Below, in pieces: positions 7,737 to 14,390 of a DNA stretch of 37,243 nucleotides (its first letter is position 1; every line of letters begins with the position of its first letter). The position numbers and the translations under genes are program-made. The stretch spans positions 1-37,243 of the forward strand of contig NZ_FNJU01000022.1 in NCBI RefSeq assembly GCF_900104555.1. The letters run 5' to 3'. The notes under the pieces are model-generated. The model searched no databases and had not been told where the DNA came from. It saw only the letters and a program-made list of their open reading frames with translations. The DNA is from Litchfieldia salsa. Its GTDB lineage: Bacteria; Bacillota; Bacilli; Bacillales; Bacillaceae_L.

Positions 7737-8618
7737 TTACAGAATGTCTTGCAAGGTCTTATCAAGAGTTCCAAAGGTAAACGTGTAACCTTCACGTTCT
7801 AGCCGTTCTGGAAGAACCCACCGACTTTTTAATACCAATTCTGTTTCAGTTTTAATTAGCAGTGAGCCTATCTCCAACATCCATTTGGGTGAGGGTATAC
7901 CGAATGGAACATTCATAGTTTTTCTTAGTTCTTGCATCAATTTACGATTACTAACAGGTTGTGGTGAAGAGCAGTTAAAAACACCACATAAATCTTCTTT
8001 ATCTTTCAAAAAGAGAACGATTTGAAACAAGTCTTCGACATGTATCCAACTAAACTTTTGATTTCCCGTTCCCTGAAAACCTCCTAGTCCAAATTTCACT
8101 AAATTTCGATAAGGTATGATTACTCCGCCGTTTTTACCTAATACAATAGCTATGCGTAATGCGATTTGTCTCGTTTTTGGTAAGTCAAAGGAAAAGAATG
8201 TTCTCTCCCAATTTGTTGCAACATTAACAGAGAATCCAGAACCAATCTCTCCCTTTTCCTCTGTCATCGGACGATCCTCTGCGTGTCGATAAATGGTTGC
8301 CGTACTGGAATTCATCCAAATCTTAGGTGGATTATTACATGCCTGTATAGACTCTCCAAGAATTGTAGTGGTCCTAATCCTTGAATTCATAATTTCCTTC
8401 TTATTTGCTTCATTGTATCTACAATTCACAGATTTTCCAGCAAGATTAATAAGAAGTTCACTATCCTCTAATGCCTCAATAATCCCTATTTGATCTTCCC
8501 AAGAAATATGTTGTTTTTGCCTTGATATGATAGATACCTCATATCCTAGTTCCTCAAATTTTTCATGAAAATATTCACCAATGAAGCCTGTTCCTCCTGC
8601 TATAACTACTTTTTTCAT
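7737..8618 (-). CDS. yfhF: TIGR01777-family NAD(P)-dependent epimerase-like protein
   Basis: 293 aa with an N-terminal Rossmann motif GGTGFIG (8-14) for NAD(P) binding and the extended-SDR layout. INLAGKSVN, WMNSSTATIYR and FSWIHVEDLFQIVLFL are typical of the TIGR01777 group (B. subtilis YfhF; E. coli YfcH is of this type). The C-terminus has the small domain seen in the family (SRWVLPERLEREGYTF). The classical Tyr-x3-Lys is not obvious, and the substrate of this family is not known. A GGAG ribosome binding site precedes the ATG. It stands alone between two lipoprotein genes on the same strand, with gaps over 200 nt, so probably has its own promoter. Confidence 0.88.
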   Translation of the reverse strand: MKKVVIAGGTGFIGEYFHEKFEELGYEVSIISRQKQHISWEDQIGIIEALEDSELLINLAGKSVNCRYNEANKKEIMNSRIRTTTILGESIQACNNPPKIWMNSSTATIYRHAEDRPMTEEKGEIGSGFSVNVATNWERTFFSFDLPKTRQIALRIAIVLGKNGGVIIPYRNLVKFGLGGFQGTGNQKFSWIHVEDLFQIVLFLKDKEDLCGVFNCSSPQPVSNRKLMQELRKTMNVPFGIPSPKWMLEIGSLLIKTETELVLKSRWVLPERLEREGYTFTFGTLDKTLQDIL

Positions 8619-8700
8619 AAATATACTCCAATCTACTTTATAATCTTACTAATTCTATTAATCCCTTCTTGAAATAAAACTTGCTGAAGATGGGTATTGA

Positions 8701-8853
8701 ACCAACGGAACGTCTAATCATTATCTTGTGGCATTAGATTTAGGTTGGAAGAAAATTGCACCTATAGATGAAGAGGGTGATAACTATTGTTCAACAATCG
8801 GAGCAGCCGTTACTAAAATAAGATGGTTTACTCTTGATTTATATCTACAATAA
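8701..8853 (+). pseudogene. Possible remnant of a plus-strand coding region
   Basis: A plus-strand frame from 8701 to the TAA at 8851-8853 reads like protein (TSNHYLVALDLGWKKIAP, then CSTIGAAVTKIRWF). The same frame continues upstream across a TGA at 8698-8700 (SLLEIKLAEDGY). It has no start codon or ribosome binding site and overlaps the 3' end of the lipoprotein gene at 8828. It looks like a C-terminal fragment of a lost gene. Family not recognised. Confidence 0.35.
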
Positions 8854-9277
8854 TTTCATCATAAAATTCTCCATCAATATAAACCTTTAACTTCCATAGT
8901 CCTGATGATGGAAACAAAACCGAAGAACGTGCATGACCGTTTATTTCATCCCCACGAGGAGATATTTCTACATCTTTGTTTTTTATAGGGTAAATTGATT
9001 CTTCTTCACCTTGCTTTAACGCCTTTACTTCCCATTCTTTGTAGGAAATATCTTCAGTCCCCCAAAAATGCCACATCCACTTTTGTCCATTTTCTGTAAT
9101 AGTTTTAGAACCAATAATTCCAATACTCCCTTCTTTTCCAAACATTTCACCATATTCATTAGTAAAAGTCGGGCTATTATCTTCCCATTTTTCTTCTTTA
9201 ATTGTCTCTTCTGTGTTACATGCTGATATATAAAGAACAATACAAAACAAAATGCACATCAATGTAACTTTCTTCAA
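8828..9277 (-). CDS. Lipoprotein with DUF4871-like domain
   Basis: 149 aa. The N-terminus is a lipoprotein signal peptide with lipobox YISAC (Cys at about 20), followed by a Glu-rich spacer. The mature part has GSIGIIGSK, WMWHFWG and SGLWKLKVYIDGEFYDEIIV, the pattern I associate with DUF4871 proteins of Bacillus: secreted beta-sandwich-like proteins of unknown role. It should be anchored on the outer face of the membrane. The end of the gene overlaps a plus-strand gene remnant. The start at 9277 is preferred because it gives the complete signal peptide. Family assignment is from memory of the motif style and is moderate. Confidence 0.78.
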   Translation of the reverse strand: MKKVTLMCILFCIVLYISACNTEETIKEEKWEDNSPTFTNEYGEMFGKEGSIGIIGSKTITENGQKWMWHFWGTEDISYKEWEVKALKQGEEESIYPIKNKDVEISPRGDEINGHARSSVLFPSSGLWKLKVYIDGEFYDEIIVDINQE

Positions 9278-9414
9278 ATAAATACCCCTTTTTTTATAGT
9301 AATTTTGAAATTTACTGACCTGTTAATTAAAAGCGACTAGTGCTTTTCCGTATATTTCATGTGATTCAATAAATAATAACCAATATACATCCCATATAGA
9401 TAGGAATGATACGA

Positions 9415-9552
9415 ATGTTTAATCGAAATATTGTTCAACGATTAATGTTTAGCACGATATTATCCTCATTTTTTAGCTTAATCATAATTGTTATGACTGT
9501 TTTTCATCACATGAGGGTAACGAATTTACTAGAATCAATTAAAAACAAATAA
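9415..9552 (+). CDS. Small single-span membrane peptide, 45 aa
   Basis: An ATG at 9415 with an AGGAA ribosome binding site (about 9 nt upstream) opens a 45-codon frame ending in TAA at 9550-9552. The peptide has a basic N-terminus (MFNRNIVQR), one hydrophobic helix of about 20 residues (ILSSFFSLIIIVMTVF) and a charged tail (ESIKNK), so it should be a one-span membrane protein with its N-terminus inside. A rho-independent terminator begins within the stop codon. Start signal, membrane topology and terminator together argue for a real gene. An in-frame ATG at 9406 lies too close to the ribosome binding site. No family recognised. Confidence 0.6.
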   Translation: MFNRNIVQRLMFSTILSSFFSLIIIVMTVFHHMRVTNLLESIKNK

Positions 9553-9580
9553 CCACTCACTTTTGTGGTTATTTTTATTT
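9551..9580 (+). terminator. Rho-independent terminator of the 45-aa gene
   Basis: AACCAC (9551-9556) and GTGGTT (9565-9570) form a stem with an 8-nt loop, followed by ATTTTTATTT on the plus strand. The hairpin starts within the stop codon of the small gene. Confidence 0.75.
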
Positions 9581-9691
9581 CGCTTTATTGTCTACTACGA
9601 ATTAAATGTCTTTGGTAATGATTCGATAAAACAAGCTGACCTTTAGTGGGAATAAATCATTGTAGGATTTACTATTCATCACTTTTCCCTT

Positions 9692-9952
9692 CTACTTAAA
9701 ATGTTTCTTTGACCAATTATAAAGAAAAAAAATTAAGAACATTATAAGAGATATCCCTATATTATCAATCCACTGAACCTCTTGTTTAACAATTAACTGC
9801 CAAATAACTGATACTGCAAAAAATGTTAACGGAAATTTAATACTTTCCTGAAATATATTTCTCGCCCCTTCCTTAGAGATTGCTACCGGTTTAAGAAGGT
9901 ACCACTTTATATGTTCGTTTATACCAGCTTGTTTGATAATAGAAAAGGTGAA
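9692..9952 (-). pseudogene. N-terminally truncated membrane protein remnant
   Basis: The minus strand encodes about 84 codons ending at TAG (9692-9694). They read FSIIKQAGINEHIKWYLLKP, then two hydrophobic helices (FPLTFFAVSVIWQLI and ISLIMFLIFFLYNW), then a basic tail KKHFK. An in-frame TGA precedes the first residues and there is no usable start codon or ribosome binding site, so the 5' part is missing. The preceding sequence continues in a different frame as an unrelated-looking remnant. The parent protein is unknown; a small membrane protein with two or more helices. Confidence 0.5.
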
Positions 9953-10081
9953 TCATCTTCATTAATTTGCTTAGGTACAAATGATATTAGAACTTAAGTC
10001 TCTTCTTGTGACATTTGTTCCCATCTATTTTTTTTGCTCTTCTTTTACCTTTTCATTGTTGCAACCTGAAAGCATACTTAT
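9953..10081 (-). pseudogene. Degenerate lipoprotein fragment
   Basis: The minus strand reads ISMLSGCNNEKVKEEQKK then a TAG stop (10025-10027), followed in another frame by WEQMSQEET, a stop, and VLISFVPKQINEDDSPFLLS. LSGC is a recognisable lipobox, but the signal peptide before it is missing and two lesions follow. It sits just downstream of the intact lipoprotein at 10114-10557. It is too short for a family call. Confidence 0.4.
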
Positions 10082-10113
10082 GTCTCTATTATCTCGATAG
10101 GAATTCACTTTTG

Positions 10114-10557
10114 TTAATTATTATTCTCGAACTCTATTTTATTGGATAGTAAATTTACATCTTCTTTTCCTTTAAAGAAATTTTGAAGTTTCACTACTGA
10201 TTTCTCATCTATTTTGAACGTGCCGTTTTTATCTGGTAAGAGTCTTTGAATATATCCTTCACCATGCTCATTAATCCAAAAGTGATAATGTTTGTATTTA
10301 TCATCCTTTAAACCTAATGTAAATGATAGTAAAGGTTCAGTCTTTATAATCTGTCCATCTAACTCCTTAGCATTGTTGACTGTTTCAACAAACATTTTAA
10401 GTGTATTTTCATTATCAATAAATTCATCCTCTGGTTTTACACCACTATGGTTTTCCCAATAAGTTAAATCAATTCGTTCCACATGATTAACATCAAGAGA
10501 GGAGCAGCCAGTTATTATGAAAAATACTAAAAAGATTAATAAGTACCATTTTCTCAT
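10114..10557 (-). CDS. Hypothetical lipoprotein, 147 aa
   Basis: The protein begins MRKWYLLIFLVFFIITGC, a complete type II signal peptide with lipobox ITGC (Cys 18), so it should be lipid-anchored outside the cell. The mature part is a mixed alpha/beta soluble domain with many charged and aromatic residues (HYHFWINEHGEGYI), with no catalytic motif I can name. The start at 10557 has a purine-rich AGGAGGATAT ribosome binding site. It lies upstream of a decayed lipoprotein fragment, possibly a former paralogue, in a region with several such genes. The family is not recognised. Confidence 0.75.
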   Translation of the reverse strand: MRKWYLLIFLVFFIITGCSSLDVNHVERIDLTYWENHSGVKPEDEFIDNENTLKMFVETVNNAKELDGQIIKTEPLLSFTLGLKDDKYKHYHFWINEHGEGYIQRLLPDKNGTFKIDEKSVVKLQNFFKGKEDVNLLSNKIEFENNN

Positions 10558-10646
10558 TTATATCCTCCTTTATATTTTATATTACCATAAAAACCCAAAT
10601 TACAATTATAATAATGTCCCATCAGTTGAGCAGGAATTATAAAGAA

Positions 10647-10674
10647 AAACGGCTGCCTACTTTGGCAGCCGTTT
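10647..10674 (-). terminator. Strong terminator hairpin, U-tract on minus strand
   Basis: AAACGGCTGCC (10647-10657) and GGCAGCCGTTT (10664-10674) give a perfect 11-bp, GC-rich stem with a 6-nt loop. The minus strand continues TTTCTTTAT. It lies downstream of the pseudogene at 10790-11139, whose transcript it presumably ended. Confidence 0.8.
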
Positions 10675-10789
10675 CTCTAAATTTATTCTTAATATAAAAA
10701 ATTATATACTAATAACCAATTGAAAAATTAAAATGAAAGGAGGTAAGATTTAAATTAATTATCGAAGACATCTCGTTGATGAGGTATTG

Positions 10790-11139
10790 TTATACAATTA
10801 AATCATGAAGTAATCCTCGTACATTCATATATAATCCTATTAATCCCAAACAAAAACCAATAAAAAATGTCCATGGATTATCTTCTTTTTCCCTATCAAA
10901 GGTCCCATAAGTTAAGAAGCAAAAAATAATGGTTATAATGGGAAAAGCAACATACATCGGACCAAATGCAAAGGATACCCACCCATAAACATTGACAAGA
11001 TACCAAATGGATTTTGCCGTTTAATACGGATTAAGTAATTTCTTTCTACTTCTGAAACCCCTTAATTATCCTCACTATATATTCTCTCTTTTAACTTATA
11101 AAAGCCAAAGAATTTACTTACTTGTTTAAAGAATTTCAT
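10790..11139 (-). pseudogene. Decayed small membrane protein gene
   Basis: A perfect start remains: an ATG at 11139 with a GGAGGGG ribosome binding site, reading MKFFKQVSKFFGF before a stop. A one-base shift continues as KLKERIYSEDN, then a TAA (11064-11066), then GVSEVERNYLIRIK. A second shift near 11020 leads into SIWYLVNVYGWVSFAFGPMY and on through hydrophobic segments (PIITIIFCFLTY, FFIGFCLGLIGLY) to a stop at 10790. The parent would be a protein of about 115 aa with two or three membrane helices. The promoter-proximal end and the downstream terminator (10647-10674) are intact, so it decayed recently. No family recognised. Confidence 0.65.
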
Positions 11140-11187
11140 ACTCCCCTCCAAAACTTATTAACTGTGAAATTGTCTTTTAGTCATTAT

Positions 11188-11397
11188 TCAAGATACCCAT
11201 TTCTTCAAATTCACTCCAGCAATCCCTAGGAAGTCTGTCTCCTCATAAAATTCTCCATCAATCCACGAAATAGGAACCGACACTTGTACTAAATTATCTA
11301 GAACATCTTCAATATAGTAAGCCTTCGAGACTAATCCTTCATTTAACTTTTGAATTTCTTGGATCTCCATAAAAAAAACAGCTGTTGCACCGTTCAT
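11188..11397 (-). CDS. Hypothetical small protein, 69 aa
   Basis: ATG at 11397 is preceded by an AGGAG ribosome binding site at 6-7 nt. The 69-aa product is acidic and soluble (ISWIDGEFYEETDFLGIAG), with no signal peptide, membrane segment or recognised motif. It lies just upstream of the pseudogene at 10790-11139 on the same strand, with a gap of about 50 nt, so the two may have been one transcript. The clear start signals support a real gene; no function can be given. Confidence 0.55.
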   Translation of the reverse strand: MNGATAVFFMEIQEIQKLNEGLVSKAYYIEDVLDNLVQVSVPISWIDGEFYEETDFLGIAGVNLKKWVS

Positions 11398-11530
11398 TCA
11401 ATCTCCTCTTTTCATTTCTCTATAGTTCCTACTCATTATTCTCTATGAATATAGTAGTACTTTCGTTTCGGTATTATGGTTTTTATGCAAAAAAAAGAGA
11501 ACTTTATAAGCCCTCCTTCAACTTCCCACA

Positions 11531-12292
11531 CTATTCTTGGTAGACAATCACTTCAAACCCTTCATTTCTTGCTCTAGTTTCCAATTGTTCAGCATTTTCT
11601 TTTGAAGCGAATGCTCCTATTTGCACCTTATATAAGCTATCTCTTAATAAAGTAATTGTTTCAAAGCCCTTAGACTTCGCCTCATTTGCTAGTTGGTCAG
11701 CATTCGACTTTTCACTGAATGCACCGATCTGTACTTTATAAAGAGTGGTGGGTTTCCTTGTTAAATTGAAGGCTACTTCTAATCCATTAGCATGGCCTCT
11801 GGCTATTTGGCTTAAAAAACTTGAGGATTTTAATTTCTCTGCATCCTCTGTACGGTCAACAAAGCCATTTTCAGTTAATAACGCTGACATTACTGTTTCT
11901 CTCAAGACATGAAAATTTGCGGTCTTTTGCCCACGATTTGAAAAATCAACTTGTGCTAAGATTTCATCATGGATTTGATCTCGGTAGGTTGTTGTGGGTG
12001 CTCCTACACCAGGATAGATATAGCTTTCAAACCCAGTTCCTCCACCCGCATTCACATGAATCGAAAGATAATAATCTGCATTCCAATTATTAGCAGCATT
12101 GGTTCTTTGATTTAAACTAACAGTCTGATCAGATGTTCTGCTTAACTGTAGTTCTACATCTTCAAATTCATTTAGTAAGATATTTCTAAGAAGAATCGCT
12201 ATTTGCAACGTAAGATCTTTCTCCTGGAGTCCATTACCAACAGCGCCTGAATCAGTTCCTCCATGACCTGGATCAATAAAGATTTTCACCAT
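11531..12292 (-). CDS. cwlC: N-acetylmuramoyl-L-alanine amidase CwlC (mother-cell lysis)
   Basis: 253 aa, a zinc-dependent Amidase_3 enzyme that cuts between MurNAc and L-Ala. Zinc and catalytic residues are visible: H10 (DPGHGG), E24 (GLQEKDL), H79 (LSIHVNAGGG) and E141 (LTENGF). Two SPOR-like repeats follow, each starting LYKVQIGAF (184-192 and 220-228), for binding denuded peptidoglycan. There is no signal peptide. Length, lack of signal peptide, the paired LYKVQIGAF repeats and the overall sequence match B. subtilis CwlC (255 aa), which acts late in sporulation to release the mature spore. A sigma-K-like promoter precedes it. In B. subtilis cwlC sits next to spoVK; here it lies 14 kb away, next to a CBO0543-family gene. 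Confidence 0.93.
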   Translation of the reverse strand: MVKIFIDPGHGGTDSGAVGNGLQEKDLTLQIAILLRNILLNEFEDVELQLSRTSDQTVSLNQRTNAANNWNADYYLSIHVNAGGGTGFESYIYPGVGAPTTTYRDQIHDEILAQVDFSNRGQKTANFHVLRETVMSALLTENGFVDRTEDAEKLKSSSFLSQIARGHANGLEVAFNLTRKPTTLYKVQIGAFSEKSNADQLANEAKSKGFETITLLRDSLYKVQIGAFASKENAEQLETRARNEGFEVIVYQE

Positions 12293-12312
12293 AATATATC
12301 ATCACCTCTATA

Positions 12313-12340
12313 TATTATATGAAAAGAAAATGAAACATGC
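12313..12340 (-). promoter_or_regulatory. Putative sigma-K promoter of cwlC
   Basis: Reading the minus strand upstream of cwlC, CATATAATA (12321-12313) fits the sigma-K -10 consensus CATANNNTA. GCAT at 12340-12337 lies 15 nt further up, where the short sigma-K -35 is expected. cwlC is under sigma-K in B. subtilis. The -35 match is weak. Confidence 0.45.
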
Positions 12341-12359
12341 TTGGACAGGAGTGAAAAAC

Positions 12360-12938
12360 TTATTGATTATTCTCACCTTTTTTATGTAGAACTAAAAATA
12401 ACTTGGTCATTAAATATGCTAATTGGAACAAAATTAAATAAAGTAAAAAAATAAGAAAATAATTAACCCAGTCATCTTTTTGAAACAGATTGATGCTCAC
12501 TAACAATGGTTTGAAACCAAAGCCAAATATGATAGCAGTAATTACAGAATACAGAAAAAAGCTTTTATTATGATTAATTGTCCATTGATAAACTAACATA
12601 CTAACGATTGGAATAACGGAAGCATCTAACGAAAAGCTTGGGAGAAATGGTAAAACCTGATACGGATAGCCCCAAAAACCATATCTAATTCCAAATGACT
12701 CTATATAGGCAAATAATATATGCACTGAAAATCCAAAAAAACCGATACGAAAAATCATTTTACGATCTATGGTAAAAAACAATAGAATTAAAGGGCCCAC
12801 TAACATGATAAGAATAAACCAAAACTGCCAAGTTGAAAAGTCAGAATACACCTTCCAATACTCCACTGTCTCCTTCGTTAGATTTTCTTGGATTGAAGTT
12901 AATTTATCAAAATATTGTTGCTGCTTACTGTCCAACAT
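12360..12938 (-). CDS. CBO0543-family integral membrane protein
   Basis: 192 aa, starting at the ATG at 12938 after a textbook AGGAGGT site. The first 40 residues are a charged amphipathic region (KQQQYFDKLTSIQENLTKE, then EYWKVYSDFSTWQFW). Five to six hydrophobic helices follow. The segment RKMIFRIGFFGFSVHILFAY and the later GIRYGFWGYPYQVLPF are the pattern of CBO0543-type proteins, which are common and often multicopy in spore-forming Firmicutes and have no known function. It is upstream of cwlC on the same strand with 67 nt between; cwlC has its own probable sporulation promoter. Family call is moderately firm. Confidence 0.8.
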   Translation of the reverse strand: MLDSKQQQYFDKLTSIQENLTKETVEYWKVYSDFSTWQFWFILIMLVGPLILLFFTIDRKMIFRIGFFGFSVHILFAYIESFGIRYGFWGYPYQVLPFLPSFSLDASVIPIVSMLVYQWTINHNKSFFLYSVITAIIFGFGFKPLLVSINLFQKDDWVNYFLIFLLYLILFQLAYLMTKLFLVLHKKGENNQ

Positions 12939-12985
12939 ACTACCTCCTGTGAACTACTTTTAATTTAGTTTTCCAACAGGCTGGT

Positions 12986-13014
12986 TTTATATTCCTATAA
13001 TACGTAAAAGGCAA
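12986..13014 (-). promoter_or_regulatory. Putative sigma-A promoter of the CBO0543-family gene
   Basis: The minus strand has TTGCCT (13014-13009), a 17-nt spacer and TATAAA (12991-12986), about 50 nt before the ATG at 12938. Spacing is ideal and each box has two mismatches or fewer. Confidence 0.4.
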
Positions 13015-13111
13015 TTGTTGTCTAACATAAATACTTTATACTTATTAATCCAGTCAATTCATCCCCTTATTACGTATGATATAATACTAAATCAAGATAG
13101 GAGAGAGCTTT

Positions 13112-13282
13112 ATGTATTATTCCAACATTAATTACTCAACCCAATTTGATCCACTAATAAACACTTGGTATTACTTTCCCAATGTAGAACCGATTCATCC
13201 ATCCTATATACAATTCTTAAGACCAATTATCATCATACCTGGTGAGTATTCTCCCTCTACTACTTTTGTACCGTCTATCTAA
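13112..13282 (+). CDS. Small Tyr/Pro-rich protein, 56 aa
   Basis: ATG at 13112 has an AGGAGAG ribosome binding site and a TATAAT box at 13080-13085, and the gene ends just before a strong terminator. The 56-aa product is rich in Tyr, Pro, Ser and Ile (MYYSNINYSTQFDPL through PGEYSPSTTFVPSI), with only three acidic residues and no membrane helix. This composition resembles small spore-coat or surface-associated peptides, but I know no homologue and that is only inference. It runs convergent to the comFB-like gene, with which it shares the bidirectional terminator. Confidence 0.6.
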   Translation: MYYSNINYSTQFDPLINTWYYFPNVEPIHPSYIQFLRPIIIIPGEYSPSTTFVPSI

Positions 13283-13300
13283 CTTTTCAATTATAATAGC

Positions 13301-13341
13301 AAAAGACCCACACGCCAAAATTAAAGGCGGGTGGGTCTTTT
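13301..13341. terminator. Bidirectional terminator between the 56-aa gene and the comFB-like gene
   Basis: AAAAGACCCACACGCC (13301-13316) pairs with GGCGGGTGGGTCTTTT (13326-13341): a 16-bp stem with one mismatch and a 9-nt loop. A/T flanks inside the stem allow termination on both strands. Confidence 0.85.
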
Positions 13342-13354
13342 GAGAGTAAAACAC

Positions 13355-13645
13355 CTATTTTTCTTGATCCTCATGATTAGGATACTTTCCAACTAAATAG
13401 ATGGCACTGACAATTCTCTTGTTTATCCATTTTAAATTCTCTTTTGTATTTAGGCGTTCAAAAACATTTTGTCTACCTTCCTCAGTTGTCACATAGTGAT
13501 TAGGTAAACTATTTAAACTTAAAGCAATTATATCTGTTCTACATTTCTCACATTTACAAAAAACTTGAAAATCAGGTCCTAGCATCTGAACTGTCACCAA
13601 TGTCTCTACAAGTTCTTCCATTACATTATTATATCTTTTACTCAC
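13355..13645 (-). CDS. ComFB-family protein
   Basis: 96 aa from a GTG at 13645 (GAGAG ribosome binding site, weak). The middle segment CKCEKCRTDIIALSLNSLPN followed by HYVT is the hallmark of the ComFB family: a Cys cluster, then DIxALxLNxLPxxYV. B. subtilis ComFB (98 aa) is encoded in the late-competence comF operon. Some cyanobacterial members are reported to bind cyclic dinucleotides. Here the gene stands alone, away from comFA and comFC, so it is a paralogue rather than the operon gene. It may be a small nucleotide-responsive regulator, but this is inference; the Cys residues could bind a metal. Confidence 0.8.
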   Translation of the reverse strand: MSKRYNNVMEELVETLVTVQMLGPDFQVFCKCEKCRTDIIALSLNSLPNHYVTTEEGRQNVFERLNTKENLKWINKRIVSAIYLVGKYPNHEDQEK

Positions 13646-13744
13646 ATTAATCTCTCATTTCTTTTTTATTGCTCATTGTTAGTTAAACATTAATTATATC
13701 TTAAAGTTAGAAATTAGCTACTATTTAATTCAGGTAAATTAGGG

Positions 13745-14170
13745 TTATAATGCCGTTAAAACTACACCTATAGCAATAAGAGCAACACCAACTCCATTTA
13801 ATAAACTTATTTTTTCTCCAAGAAAGATAATAGCAACAACTGTTGCAATGACTACACTAAGTTTATCTATAGGTGCAACCTGTGAAACTCGTCCAAGTTT
13901 TAATGCCATGAAATAAAATAACCATGAAGAAGCCCCAGCAATTCCACTTAAAAAAATAAATAAAAATGTTTTTTTATTTGCAAGAATGGATGGCACCTTA
14001 TTCAAATTTCCTTCAAAAGCAACTACTCCCACTAAAAAAATGGCCATAATGATTGCCCTAATGGCTGTTGCCGTATTTGCATCAATATCCTGCAAACCAA
14101 TTTTTCCAAATATACTTACCATTGCAGCAAAAATTGCTGCCAGTAGTGAAAAAATTAACCATGATGACAT
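13745..14170 (-). CDS. Single-domain EamA/DMT family membrane protein
   Basis: 141 aa with about five hydrophobic helices. The start is set by GGAGG, 8 nt before the ATG at 14170. The sequence matches one EamA (drug/metabolite transporter) repeat: an N-terminal IFAAMVSIFGKIGLQDIDA, then GASSWLFYFMALKLGRVSQV and PIDKLSVVIATVVAIIFLGE. Full-length transporters have two repeats; one-repeat members, like this one, are thought to act as dimers. It is probably an inner-membrane transporter of small molecules, substrate unknown. It is divergent from the MurE-like gene, with 220 nt between. A pseudogene is unlikely, as the single repeat is complete. Confidence 0.85.
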   Translation of the reverse strand: MSSWLIFSLLAAIFAAMVSIFGKIGLQDIDANTATAIRAIIMAIFLVGVVAFEGNLNKVPSILANKKTFLFIFLSGIAGASSWLFYFMALKLGRVSQVAPIDKLSVVIATVVAIIFLGEKISLLNGVGVALIAIGVVLTAL

Positions 14171-14390
14171 GTGTTAAGCCTCCTATAAACCACCTGATGC
14201 CTATTTAATATATATCCTTACCAGGCTAGAACAGCTCAATACACTTTTATGTTTGACTTTGTCTAGAAGTGACTATCTCTGGGAAAACTTAAAAAGGATT
14301 GCAAACTAATTGTACTAAGTGAAAAACGATTCTAACCATACTATTGAGGGTAGATAAATGTGCAATTTTTTTATAAAAGGAGTTTTTTTA

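Noticed and set aside
10737-10755. Strong Shine-Dalgarno-like AAAGGAGGTAAGAT on the plus strand
   Set aside because: No start codon with a meaningful frame follows; stops appear within a few codons.
14358-14390. Upstream ATG of the MurE-like gene
   Set aside because: No ribosome binding site, while a perfect one precedes the ATG at 14391; the extra residues are encoded by the site itself.
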